A stretch of DNA of 64,000 nt from Polaribacter vadi (GTDB taxonomy: Bacteria; Bacteroidota; Bacteroidia; Flavobacteriales; Flavobacteriaceae): contig NZ_CP017477.1 of assembly GCF_001761365.1 (NCBI RefSeq), positions 2,656,001 to 2,720,000 of the forward strand, in the 5' to 3' direction. Shown in pieces: positions 8,407 to 16,650 of this stretch (its first letter is position 1; every line of letters starts with the position of its first letter). The position numbers and the translations under genes were made by a program. The notes under the pieces were generated by a model that was not told the DNA's origin, searched no databases, and saw only the letters and a program-made list of their open reading frames with translations.

Positions 8407-9201
8407 ATGTTTTTTTCTGATAAAATTGTTTGGATAACAGGTGCTTCTTCTGGAATTGGAAAAGCGTTGGCTTTAGAATTATCAAACCAAAATGCAAAAT
8501 TGATTTTATCTTCTAGAAAAAAGGACGATTTAGCGTTGGTGAAAGCAGCTTGTAAAAATCCTGATAAGGTAAAAATTATCACATTAGATTTAGAAGATTA
8601 TACAAATTTACAATCTAAGGCAGACGAAGCTATTGCTGCTTTTGGTACTGTAGATATTTTGGTAAATAATGGTGGAATTAGCCAGCGTTCTTTGGTAAAA
8701 GACACTACTATTTTGGTTGATAAAAGAATTATGGATATTAATTATTTAGGAACTGTGGCTTTAACGAAAGCTATTTTACCTCATTTTATCAAAAATAAAA
8801 ACGGACATTTTGTAGTAACAACAAGTATTGTTGGGAAAATTGGGACTCCTTTACGTTCTAGTTATGCAGCAAGCAAACATGCTTTGCATGGTTTTTTCGA
8901 TAGTTTACGAGCAGAAATACATCAAGAAAATATTGCAGTAACCTTGGTTTGTCCTGGCTTTATAAATACCAATATTTCTAAAAATGCCTTAACAGGGAAT
9001 GGAACTCCACAACAAAAAATGGATACTGCTACAGCAAACGGAATTCAGCCAGAACGTTTTGCGAAATTAATGCTAAAGGCTATTGAACAAAGAAAAGAGG
9101 AGGTTTACATTTCTGGTGCAAAAGAGAAATTAGGGGTGTATGTGAAACGCTTCTTCCCAAAAATATTTTCTAAAATGATCAAGAAAATGAGTGTTACTTG
9201 A
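8407..9201 (+). CDS. Short-chain dehydrogenase/reductase
   Basis: 264-residue Rossmann-fold NAD(P)-dependent oxidoreductase. Seen: cofactor loop TGASSGIG at 11-18, NNGG at 87-90, catalytic Ser140, Tyr153 and Lys157 (YAASK), and a C-terminal amphipathic tail with KRFFPKIF. The tail and overall pattern resemble the DHRS7-like or classical SDR subgroup acting on lipid or steroid-like carbonyls, but the substrate cannot be assigned. Monocistronic, ATG start. Confidence 0.9.
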   Translation: MFFSDKIVWITGASSGIGKALALELSNQNAKLILSSRKKDDLALVKAACKNPDKVKIITLDLEDYTNLQSKADEAIAAFGTVDILVNNGGISQRSLVKDTTILVDKRIMDINYLGTVALTKAILPHFIKNKNGHFVVTTSIVGKIGTPLRSSYAASKHALHGFFDSLRAEIHQENIAVTLVCPGFINTNISKNALTGNGTPQQKMDTATANGIQPERFAKLMLKAIEQRKEEVYISGAKEKLGVYVKRFFPKIFSKMIKKMSVT

Positions 9202-9256
9202 TTGCATTTTAGCCACTAATTCACAAATTATTTTATTTGATGTTAAAAATTAAAAT

Positions 9257-9310
9257 TTGGCTAAAGCCAACAACATACCAAATATTATGACCTGTGGATT
9301 TATCCACAGG
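9257..9310. repeat. REP-like pair of hairpins
   Basis: Two perfect inverted repeats lie 20 bp apart: TTGGCT-AA-AGCCAA (9257-9270) and CCTGTGGAT-TT-ATCCACAGG (9291-9310). They sit in the 228-bp gap between convergent genes. The pattern resembles flavobacterial REP or BIME elements mobilised by Y1 (RAYT) transposases; no such transposase is in this window. They could also act as a bidirectional transcription end. Confidence 0.65.
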
Positions 9311-9429
9311 CTATTTAAAGTATTATAATTTATAATAAAAGATGTTAATTTTTTTTAAAAGACACAGATTTTTGTGTGCTAAACATTAGCAAAATTCTTG
9401 AATTCGTGCCAAATATTTTAAAAGATAAT

Positions 9430-9798
9430 TTAGTCTTTAAAATAATCCAAACCTTCAAAATAAGAAACAATGGCTTCTTTCATTAGCACAGTTTGTTCAC
9501 CAGGTTTTAGATTTGGTAATTCTGTAAGTGTTTTATAATGTGGCCAACCATCATCATCAAAATAATCGAACTCATAATACCCATAAGGCTCTAACAATTT
9601 GCAGATTGCTATGTGCATTAAGTTCATTTTTTCGTCTTTTTTAAACTCTCTATAACCTTGCCCTAATTCTTGCACACCCACTAAATATAGAATTCCATCT
9701 ACATTTAATTCATCACCTTCAGAAAAATCATTGGTTAATTTTTCAACTAAAAAATTCCATTTTTCTTTTAAATCGCTCACTTTTGTCATAAAAAACAT
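9430..9798 (-). CDS. Conserved hypothetical protein of about 120 residues
   Basis: A small acidic soluble protein with aromatic-rich motifs (YGYYEFDYFDDDGWPHY, FEGLDYF). I do not recognise a named domain, though it looks like a conserved flavobacterial hypothetical. Two ATGs are possible, at 9798 and at 9789 (MTKVSDLKE); the second gives a more natural N-terminus. The last codons match the pattern of real coding sequence. Convergent with SDR, divergent from the CvpA gene. Confidence 0.75.
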   Translation of the reverse strand: MFFMTKVSDLKEKWNFLVEKLTNDFSEGDELNVDGILYLVGVQELGQGYREFKKDEKMNLMHIAICKLLEPYGYYEFDYFDDDGWPHYKTLTELPNLKPGEQTVLMKEAIVSYFEGLDYFKD

Positions 9799-9871
9799 TT
9801 AAGGTGTAAAGATACAATGCCCATTTTTAATTTGTAAAAAAAGGATGTAGATTTACAGAAATTATTAAAAA

Positions 9872-10381
9872 ATGAATATTGTTGACATCATAATTATTGT
9901 AATTCTAATTTTTGCTGCTGTAAGAGGTTTTATAACTGGACTTTTTTCTTCTGTTGCATCATTAGTAGCAATAATTGCAGGTGTATTTTGTGCCATTCAT
10001 TATTCTCATTATGTAGAAGCCGAATTTCAAGATTCTGTTTTAGAGTGGTCTAGCAATACTTATAAAATAGCCTCTTTTGCAATCACTTTTTTGGTAGTAA
10101 TTCTTACGATTCTTTTTTTAGGAAAATTGTTAACTAAATTGGCAGATATTAGTTCTTTAGGCTTATTAAATAAGATTTTAGGTGGGATATTTGGAGCTTT
10201 AAAATGGTCTTTAATCCTAAGTGTTATTTTTCTTTTGTTTGATAAATTCAACAAAACGATTCCTTTTGTAGAAAAAGAAACTTTGGAAGAATCTATACTT
10301 TATAGTCCAGTAAAATCGATAATACCAACGTTATTTCCTGCTATTATGGATAAAGAAAACCCTACTTTAAAGTTTGATTAA
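9872..10381 (+). CDS. cvpA: CvpA family membrane protein
   Basis: 169 residues with four predicted membrane helices; begins MNIVDIIIIVILIFAAVRGF with the characteristic RGFITGLFSSVASLVAII of CvpA. In other bacteria CvpA is linked to colicin V export, purF regulation and envelope stress resistance; its molecular role is unsettled. Single gene ended by the terminator at 10421-10444. Confidence 0.88.
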   Translation: MNIVDIIIIVILIFAAVRGFITGLFSSVASLVAIIAGVFCAIHYSHYVEAEFQDSVLEWSSNTYKIASFAITFLVVILTILFLGKLLTKLADISSLGLLNKILGGIFGALKWSLILSVIFLLFDKFNKTIPFVEKETLEESILYSPVKSIIPTLFPAIMDKENPTLKFD

Positions 10382-10420
10382 TAGCTTTAATCATATTTAA
10401 AAAAAGATAGATCAATAAAA

Positions 10421-10444
10421 AAAGGCTTGCAATTGCAAGCCTTT
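10421..10444. terminator. Bidirectional terminator between cvpA and carbonic anhydrase
   Basis: Perfect 12-bp arms AAAGGCTTGCAA/TTGCAAGCCTTT meeting without spacer, with A-rich sequence before and T-rich after, so it can serve both convergent genes. Confidence 0.88.
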
Positions 10445-10460
10445 AGTTTTTAAATTTATA

Positions 10461-11096
10461 TTATAGTAATTCTACTTTTCCACTGCTAATATGGTAAACA
10501 CCACCAATTATTTTAATTTCACCATTTTCTTCCATTTCTTTTAAAATAGGGCTTTTCTCTCTAATCCTTTTAATTGTTAAACTAACATTGTTTTCAATAG
10601 TTTTGTTTAAAAATTCATTATTAGAAGAGTTGTGTTTTCCTTTTATTTGAGTTTCAGATAAACTAACTGCAGGCTGAATATTATTTAACATAGATGTAAT
10701 ATTACCAAGTTCTACATGATCGCAAGCAGCTTTTACAGCTCCACAACTTTCATGTCCTAAAACTAAAACTAGCTTACTCCCTGCTACTTTACAAGAATAC
10801 TCCATACTTCCTAAAATGTCTGTATTTTCAAAATTACCAGCAACTCTGGCTACAAAAACATCTCCAATTGTTTGATCAAAAATTAACTCTACAGGAACTC
10901 TAGAATCTATACAAGATAAAACAATTGCTTTTGGGTGCTGACCATCTGTAGTTTGAGAAATTAATGCTTTATGATCTATAGTGTGAACTTCATCTCTTAT
11001 AAAACGAGCATTACCTTCTATAAAATCTTGTAACACTTTCATAGGTGTTAATTGATCTTGTGCTTCTTTTGTTATTGCTTTGTTTCTGTGTGGCAT
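10461..11096 (-). CDS. Beta-carbonic anhydrase
   Basis: 211 residues from ATG 11096 (MPHRNKAIT); the longer frame overlaps the end of the upstream transporter gene and was rejected. Interconverts CO2 and bicarbonate. Zinc ligands are visible: Cys62 with the Asp64-Arg66 dyad (CIDSR), His115 and Cys118 (GHESCG). No signal peptide, so cytoplasmic. It starts 17 bp after the SulP transporter stop, so transporter and enzyme are probably one transcript: imported bicarbonate would feed carboxylases or pH control. Confidence 0.96.
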   Translation of the reverse strand: MPHRNKAITKEAQDQLTPMKVLQDFIEGNARFIRDEVHTIDHKALISQTTDGQHPKAIVLSCIDSRVPVELIFDQTIGDVFVARVAGNFENTDILGSMEYSCKVAGSKLVLVLGHESCGAVKAACDHVELGNITSMLNNIQPAVSLSETQIKGKHNSSNNEFLNKTIENNVSLTIKRIREKSPILKEMEENGEIKIIGGVYHISSGKVELL

Positions 11097-11113
11097 AATT
11101 ATATTTTTTAATT

Positions 11114-12976
11114 TTAAACTGTGTCTTTTATATTTCTTTTTACCCAAATAATGCATTCTTCAAAGCTTTTGAAGATGTGTTCTTTTGGTATAAAATCTGG
11201 AATAATATCAATTCGTTCCATCATATATCTTGGTTGCTTTAATAAATTTACAAATAAAACTTCAACGTTTTTAGTTTTTAAATCTTGCAACATATCTTCC
11301 ATAGCATATAAGCCAGACTGATCCATATATTGCATTCTACCTAAACGCATAATTACTGTTTTAGCAGTGTTTGGTATTTGTAGTGAAAGCGCTTGAAAAT
11401 CGCTAGTAGAACCAAAAAACAAAGGACCTTTAATATGTTTGATAAAAACTTCTTCTTTTAAATTGATAGGGAATTGTCCTTCATCTGGCCAAGATTCTTC
11501 TTTTAAAGATTTAACATCTGATCTTTCTGCAGTTAAATCTCCAATTTTTTTCATAAACATTAAGGAGGCAATTACCAAACCAATTCCTACAGCATAAACT
11601 AAATTCCAAAAGGTAGATAGAATTAAAACTACGATCATAATTAAAACCTCTGAACTTAATTTTATAGGTCCTAACTTCATATCTTTTGGTAAACTTGGTA
11701 TCGCTTTTAACCCTTTATAATCCATAACTCCAATACCAACCGTTATTAAAATTCCTGCTAAAACTGCAGCTGGAATTTTAGATGCTATGGGTCCTAAGCC
11801 TAGCATTATTACGAGTAACATAATACCTGCAATCATACCAGAAATTTTGGTTTTACCACCAGCATTAATGTTTACAACAGTTCTAATAGTTGCTCCTGCA
11901 CCAGGAAGACCACCAAACAAAGCAGCAATACTATTTCCTATTCCTTGCCCAACCAATTCTTTATTTGGTTTGTGTTTTGTTTTGGTCATATTATCTGCAA
12001 CAACACTTGTTAAAAGTGAATCTATTGCTCCTAAAAGTGATAAAGTTAAGGCTGTAAAAATGTAAGGGCTAATGCTATTTAGAGAAAAACCCGAAAAAAT
12101 TTCCCACTTAATTGTTGGTATTCCACTTGGTATTTCTTGAATGGTTCTATAGTCTAATCCAAAACCTACAGCAATACCAGAAACAACAACTAAAGCAACG
12201 AGTGTACTTGGAATTTTAGTTGTAATCCGTTTAAAGCCATAAATAATAAAAATAGTTCCTAGAGCCAGTAATAGTTCTAATAAATTAATGTTTTGCAAAG
12301 CTCTTGGAATAGCTTTTATAGCTCCTAAAGCTCCAGAAGTTTCTTTAGCAGCTAATGTTTGAGATTCTTTTAAAATATCTTCAGGTGCAATATTTTCTGC
12401 TCTTTTAATGGTTTCTTCAAAGTTTTCTAAAACTAATATTCCTTCTCCTGCTTCTTCTTTTAAAATGTTTTCTAAAATTACTTCCTCTGCTTGTGGTTTA
12501 AATGTTTCAACAAATACAATATCTTCTTTTGGATAATACCCTAAAGATGGTAATATTTGAGTCAGTAAAATAATAACACCAATAGCCGTCATAAAACCAG
12601 AAACTACAGGATAAGGAATGTATCTAATGTATTTACCTAAGCCTATTAAACCTAAACCTATTTGAAATAAACCAGCCAATAAAAAAACAGTTAAAATAGC
12701 AGGTAAAGCTTTAGAAACGTCTCCATCATTCGCTGCAATAATACCAGCAATAATTATCATACTTACTGCAGTCATTGGTGCAGTTGGTCCAGAAATCTGT
12801 GTGTTTGTTCCACCAAAAAGAGCAGCAAAAAAACTTATAAAAATAGCACCATATAAACCTGCACTTGGTCCTAAACCAGAGGAAACTCCAAATGCCAAAG
12901 CCAAAGGTAAAGCAACAATACCAGCAGTAATACCACCAAAAGCATCACCTTTAATGTTTGAAAATAATTTTTTCAT
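11114..12976 (-). CDS. SulP/SLC26 family anion transporter with STAS domain
   Basis: 620-residue inner-membrane protein: a 10-14-helix SulP core starting GDAFGGITAGIVALPLALAFGVSSGLGP, the conserved region GLPGAGATIRTVVNINAGG near 360, and a C-terminal STAS domain (about 500-610, with MDQSGLYAMEDML). SulP members carry sulfate, bicarbonate or other anions. Linkage to carbonic anhydrase favours bicarbonate (BicA-like) as inference. An unusual hydrophilic Glu-rich insert of about 60 residues (about 148-215) lies between early helices. Confidence 0.93.
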   Translation of the reverse strand: MKKLFSNIKGDAFGGITAGIVALPLALAFGVSSGLGPSAGLYGAIFISFFAALFGGTNTQISGPTAPMTAVSMIIIAGIIAANDGDVSKALPAILTVFLLAGLFQIGLGLIGLGKYIRYIPYPVVSGFMTAIGVIILLTQILPSLGYYPKEDIVFVETFKPQAEEVILENILKEEAGEGILVLENFEETIKRAENIAPEDILKESQTLAAKETSGALGAIKAIPRALQNINLLELLLALGTIFIIYGFKRITTKIPSTLVALVVVSGIAVGFGLDYRTIQEIPSGIPTIKWEIFSGFSLNSISPYIFTALTLSLLGAIDSLLTSVVADNMTKTKHKPNKELVGQGIGNSIAALFGGLPGAGATIRTVVNINAGGKTKISGMIAGIMLLVIMLGLGPIASKIPAAVLAGILITVGIGVMDYKGLKAIPSLPKDMKLGPIKLSSEVLIMIVVLILSTFWNLVYAVGIGLVIASLMFMKKIGDLTAERSDVKSLKEESWPDEGQFPINLKEEVFIKHIKGPLFFGSTSDFQALSLQIPNTAKTVIMRLGRMQYMDQSGLYAMEDMLQDLKTKNVEVLFVNLLKQPRYMMERIDIIPDFIPKEHIFKSFEECIIWVKRNIKDTV

Positions 12977-13066
12977 TCTATTTTTTTTGTTTTGAAATTT
13001 TGAGAAACCAAGTTAACGATTCTATTTTGATAATTTATTAATTATTTGAAAAGGGTTTTTTAAAAT

Positions 13067-13852
13067 TTAATGGGTTAGCATAATTGAGCAATTTAGCTCT
13101 TTTGCTAAATTTCCAAATTTATATTTCGCTTCTTTTGTTTTGTCTCTTTCTCTATTTACAAACAACAATTGGACATTATTTTTAGACATATATTTACCCA
13201 TGTTTGTTAACGTGTTATCTCCATTTTCAAAAACGAACTCAACCATGTTTTCTGGTTTTGAGTCTTTATTTTGATCAGTAACTGTATCACTCTTTACTTG
13301 AAAAGATATTAAAGGCTTTTTAGCAAAAGATACTATCGTGTCTCTATAATTATTTGCACTTATTAATCTAGATTCATTTAGCAAACCTAGAGATAACTCT
13401 GAGCTTGCTTCTAAAGTAATTTTATCAGAAGCAATCATCACTGTACCTTGATGTTCTTTTAAAACTAATTCTAAAATATTATCACCTAAAAATGATAATA
13501 TTTTAGAATTTTTATTGCCTAGAATTATAAGATCTGGTTGTGTTTCTTTTATTCGATTACTAATTTCATCTTTTAAATTTCCAAATGAAACTTGATGATG
13601 AATCGCAATACTATGATCGTTATTGATTTCTGTTATTAATTTTTTTATTTGAGTATCAGCTTCTAAAAATTTTTCATTAATAGTTCTCATTACAGAAAGC
13701 TGACTTTCTTTTTTTACAATATCTGTTGGTTTTTTTACACAGAAAAAATCAATTTCACCATCTAAAATTTTTGTTAAGTTTAAACCGTTCTTAACAATTT
13801 TTTCTGTGGATGTGTTAATATCTGACAGAATTAATATTTTTATTTTTTTCAT
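13067..13852 (-). CDS. Universal-stress-protein-like protein
   Basis: 261 residues, cytoplasmic. The N-terminal half has the UspA pattern: MKKIKILILSDIN, a central DLIILGNK and a loop EHQGTVMIASD, though the usual GxxG-9-GS ATP-binding motif is weak (GNKNSKILSFLGDN). The C-terminal half may be a degenerate second Usp unit. It sits between two SulP transporter genes (10 bp after the upstream one), which suggests a regulatory role for transport; that is inference from position. Confidence 0.75.
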   Translation of the reverse strand: MKKIKILILSDINTSTEKIVKNGLNLTKILDGEIDFFCVKKPTDIVKKESQLSVMRTINEKFLEADTQIKKLITEINNDHSIAIHHQVSFGNLKDEISNRIKETQPDLIILGNKNSKILSFLGDNILELVLKEHQGTVMIASDKITLEASSELSLGLLNESRLISANNYRDTIVSFAKKPLISFQVKSDTVTDQNKDSKPENMVEFVFENGDNTLTNMGKYMSKNNVQLLFVNRERDKTKEAKYKFGNLAKELNCSIMLTH

Positions 13853-13862
13853 AATAATTATT

Positions 13863-15446
13863 CTAGGCAGATTTTTTAGGTCTTAAATTAAAAAACTCGA
13901 TATAACTTGGAGGGTTTTCAACAATTCCTCTTTCTGAAACTAATTGAATATCAATGTTTCTTTCTTTTGCTTTAAAAGCAAAATCTTCTAAAATTTCTAT
14001 AATATCGTTGTCTAAATATCTAGTTTTTCTTACATCTAATTCTAAGTATGTATCTCTTGGCAAACTATCTAATTCTTTTAAAATAGCACCTTTATTAAAG
14101 AAAGTTACTTCTTCTGCAAAGGTCATTTTAATCTTGTGTTTGCCATTACTTTTATCTTCAATATGAAGAAAATGAGAATTTTGAAAACTTTTAATTAAAA
14201 TAACTACGATACCAACAGCTAAACCTAAGCCAATCCCTACTAATAAATCTGTAAAAACAATCCCTACAACTGTTACTGTAAATGGTATCCATTGTTTCCA
14301 ACCTAATTGTAACATTTCTTTAAAAACAGCAGGTTTTGCTAATTTGTAACCAACAACTAATAATATAGCTGCTAATACAGATAACGGAATTTTATTTAAT
14401 AAAGTAGGAATTAAAATCACAGAGATCAATAATAAAAAACCATGAATAATTGCAGATAACTTTGTTCTACCTCCAGACTGTATGTTTGCAGAACTTCTTA
14501 CAATTACCTGTGTAATTGGCAAACCACCAATTAAACCAGAAATTATATTTCCTGTACCTTGTGCTAATAATTCTCTATTGGTAGGTGTTACATTTTTATG
14601 AGGATCTAATTTATCTGTAGCTTCTACACATAATAATGTCTCTAAACTTGCTACTAATGCAATTGTAAATGCAGTAACCCATATTTGAGGATTTGAGATT
14701 GCGCTAAAATTTGGGAAACTAAATTGATCTAAGAAAGAATCGAAACTATCTGGAACAGGCACACTTACTAAATGTTGTGGACTAATACCGTATTTAGAAT
14801 TTTCGCTTGTTGCAAAATAATATACAATACCTACAACCACAGCTACTAACGGACCTTGTATTATTTGAAAAAATTTACCTTTTTTAGATAAAATACTACT
14901 CCAAAATATTAAAATAGCCAAACCTATAAAGCCTACAATTGTAGCACCTAAGCTAATATTATTAATGGCTTTAAAAATTTCTGAAAAAGTATTTTGTCCA
15001 TCTACTTGAAAGAAAGCAAAATCTCCTTCTGGGTCAGAATCATATCCAAAAAAGTGTGGTATTTGTTTTAATATTATAATAATACCAATACCCGTTAACA
15101 TTCCCTTAATTACAGATGAAGGAAAATAATATCCAATAATTCCTGCTTTTAAAAAACCAAAAACTAATTGAATAACTCCCCCTAAAACTACTGCTACCAG
15201 AAAGTTTTCATACCCTCCTAAAGTACCAATAGCTGTTAATACTATTGCAGCTAAACCTGCTGCAGGGCCACTAACTCCTATTTTAGAGCCACTAAGAGCA
15301 CCTACAACAACTCCTCCAATAATTCCAGCAATTACTCCAGAAAATAAAGGCGCTCCACTTGCTAATGCAATACCTAAACATAAAGGTAATGCTACGAAAA
15401 ACACTACAACACTTGCAGGTAAATCGTTTTTGATATATTTAAACAT
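13863..15446 (-). CDS. Second SulP/SLC26 family anion transporter with STAS domain
   Basis: 527 residues: begins MFKYIKNDLPASVVVFFVALPLCLGIALASGAP, contains the SulP signature GLIGGLPITQVIVRSSANIQSGG near 310-330 and a STAS-like C-terminus with LELDVRKTRYLDNDIIEIL. It lacks the Glu-rich insert of its neighbour and is therefore a different subfamily, not a fresh duplicate. First gene of the block SulP-Usp-SulP-carbonic anhydrase. A 23-bp inverted repeat lies 16 bp before its start. Confidence 0.92.
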   Translation of the reverse strand: MFKYIKNDLPASVVVFFVALPLCLGIALASGAPLFSGVIAGIIGGVVVGALSGSKIGVSGPAAGLAAIVLTAIGTLGGYENFLVAVVLGGVIQLVFGFLKAGIIGYYFPSSVIKGMLTGIGIIIILKQIPHFFGYDSDPEGDFAFFQVDGQNTFSEIFKAINNISLGATIVGFIGLAILIFWSSILSKKGKFFQIIQGPLVAVVVGIVYYFATSENSKYGISPQHLVSVPVPDSFDSFLDQFSFPNFSAISNPQIWVTAFTIALVASLETLLCVEATDKLDPHKNVTPTNRELLAQGTGNIISGLIGGLPITQVIVRSSANIQSGGRTKLSAIIHGFLLLISVILIPTLLNKIPLSVLAAILLVVGYKLAKPAVFKEMLQLGWKQWIPFTVTVVGIVFTDLLVGIGLGLAVGIVVILIKSFQNSHFLHIEDKSNGKHKIKMTFAEEVTFFNKGAILKELDSLPRDTYLELDVRKTRYLDNDIIEILEDFAFKAKERNIDIQLVSERGIVENPPSYIEFFNLRPKKSA

Positions 15447-15461
15447 ATATAAAAGATTTTC

Positions 15462-15484
15462 ACTCTAAATAATTTATTTAGAGT
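15462..15484. promoter_or_regulatory. 23-bp inverted repeat upstream of the SulP operon
   Basis: 11-bp perfect arms ACTCTAAATAA/TTATTTAGAGT around one base, 16 bp before the ATG of the second SulP gene. Position suits an operator or a 5' leader stem. There is no adjacent T-run for a terminator of the upstream small gene. Confidence 0.55.
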
Positions 15485-15531
15485 ATTTTAAATTTAAAAA
15501 ATAATTGATTTTTGACTTAATAAACGATATG

Positions 15532-15828
15532 TTATATTAAGTATTTAGGTGGTGGAGTAGTAATTTTAGGATATTCAGAAATATAGTTTTTAGATTGAAA
15601 ACTAATATTTTTCTTCTTCTGAATTTTATTTAAAACCAAAAAAGAGTTTTCATTTTCTGAAGCTATTTTTACTTTAATTTCTTTAATAGAGTTGTTTCCT
15701 TCTTCTTCTTCATTCATGTTAAGAAGAAAAGAAAGATTTATGCTATCATCAACCACACTAATTACTGTAGGAGCAATCAATAAAATTGAAAATATTAAAG
15801 TGAAAAAAAGTGCTAATTTAGCTCTCAA
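15532..15828 (-). CDS. Small membrane-anchored or secreted hypothetical protein
   Basis: 98 residues: one hydrophobic N-terminal segment (LALFFTLIFSILLIAPTVI) then an acidic region (NMNEEEEGNN) and a polar tail ending TPPPKYLI. The start used is TTG at 15828. The frame stays open a further 54 nt and would add a basic segment (KAFLFLQKKSKFNLRAK) but has no standard start codon there. Lies after batE on the same strand. Function not recognised. Confidence 0.6.
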   Translation of the reverse strand: MRAKLALFFTLIFSILLIAPTVISVVDDSINLSFLLNMNEEEEGNNSIKEIKVKIASENENSFLVLNKIQKKKNISFQSKNYISEYPKITTPPPKYLI

Positions 15829-15896
15829 ATTAAATTTGGATTTTTTTTGTAAAAATAAGAAAGCTTTTCTAATAGTGTGTTAAATAAAATTAAAAT

Positions 15897-16649
15897 TTAT
15901 TCAATCAATTTTATCTCATTAGCAATAATCCAACCTATTTTTCCATCTGCTAATTTAATCTTTTTCCAGTTATCAATTGCATCTAAAACAATAACTTTTG
16001 TGCCTTCATGTAAGGTAAAAACTTCTTCTGAGTTGAAAGTTGGTGCGTTTCTTACTTCTGTTTTTTCTGCAAAAACAATAGCTTCTTTGTTATTTTTATA
16101 AAAGGAATATTGATTTAAAGTAATAAAAAGAGTAATAAATAAAAAGATAAAACTAAGTGAAAAACTCACAAAATAGAAACGTTTTTTTGAAGGTGTATGC
16201 GCAAAATAAAATAAAAGAAAAAAGAAACTTCCCAAAAAGGAAAAGCCAACAAGAATCATTGCCCATTGGTTATAAGAAAGCTTTTGTAAATAATTAATTT
16301 TAAACTTTTGAAAAACAGTTTTTGGTAATTCTTCAATATTATCTAAAGCCAAACGTTTAGCAAAAACTAAATTGTTTTGCACATCTTCATTTAAAGGATT
16401 TATTTTTAAAGCTTTTTCATAATAATAAATAGAAGGGCCAACTTTGTTTAGTTTGTAGTAAGAATTTCCAAGATTATAATACAATTCAGAAGAAATCATT
16501 CCTTGGGTTTCTATTTTTTTGTAAAGTTCTATAGCTTCTTCGTACTTGTTATTTTTATATAAATCATTAGCAGTAGAAAATAAACTCTCAGCATTTTGAG
16601 CAACTACAGAGTTGGCAATTATCAACAATAAAAAAAGGACCTTTTTCAT
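15897..16649 (-). CDS. batE: BatE: TPR and SH3-like membrane protein
   Basis: 250 residues: signal peptide (1-17, ending VVAQ), TPR units at about 20-100 (LYYNLGNSYYKLNK and the following helix pair), two membrane helices at about 128-150 and 160-180, then a C-terminal SH3-like domain (VRNAPTFNSEEVFTLHEGTKV). This layout is that of BatE in Bacteroidota. It starts one base after the batD stop, indicating translational coupling. Presumed scaffold for the VWA proteins BatA/BatB in the periplasm. Confidence 0.88.
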   Translation of the reverse strand: MKKVLFLLLIIANSVVAQNAESLFSTANDLYKNNKYEEAIELYKKIETQGMISSELYYNLGNSYYKLNKVGPSIYYYEKALKINPLNEDVQNNLVFAKRLALDNIEELPKTVFQKFKINYLQKLSYNQWAMILVGFSFLGSFFFLLFYFAHTPSKKRFYFVSFSLSFIFLFITLFITLNQYSFYKNNKEAIVFAEKTEVRNAPTFNSEEVFTLHEGTKVIVLDAIDNWKKIKLADGKIGWIIANEIKLIE

Positions 16650-16650
16650 T

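Noticed and set aside
11097-11156. Longer carbonic anhydrase start
   Set aside because: It overlaps the upstream SulP gene and adds residues foreign to the family.
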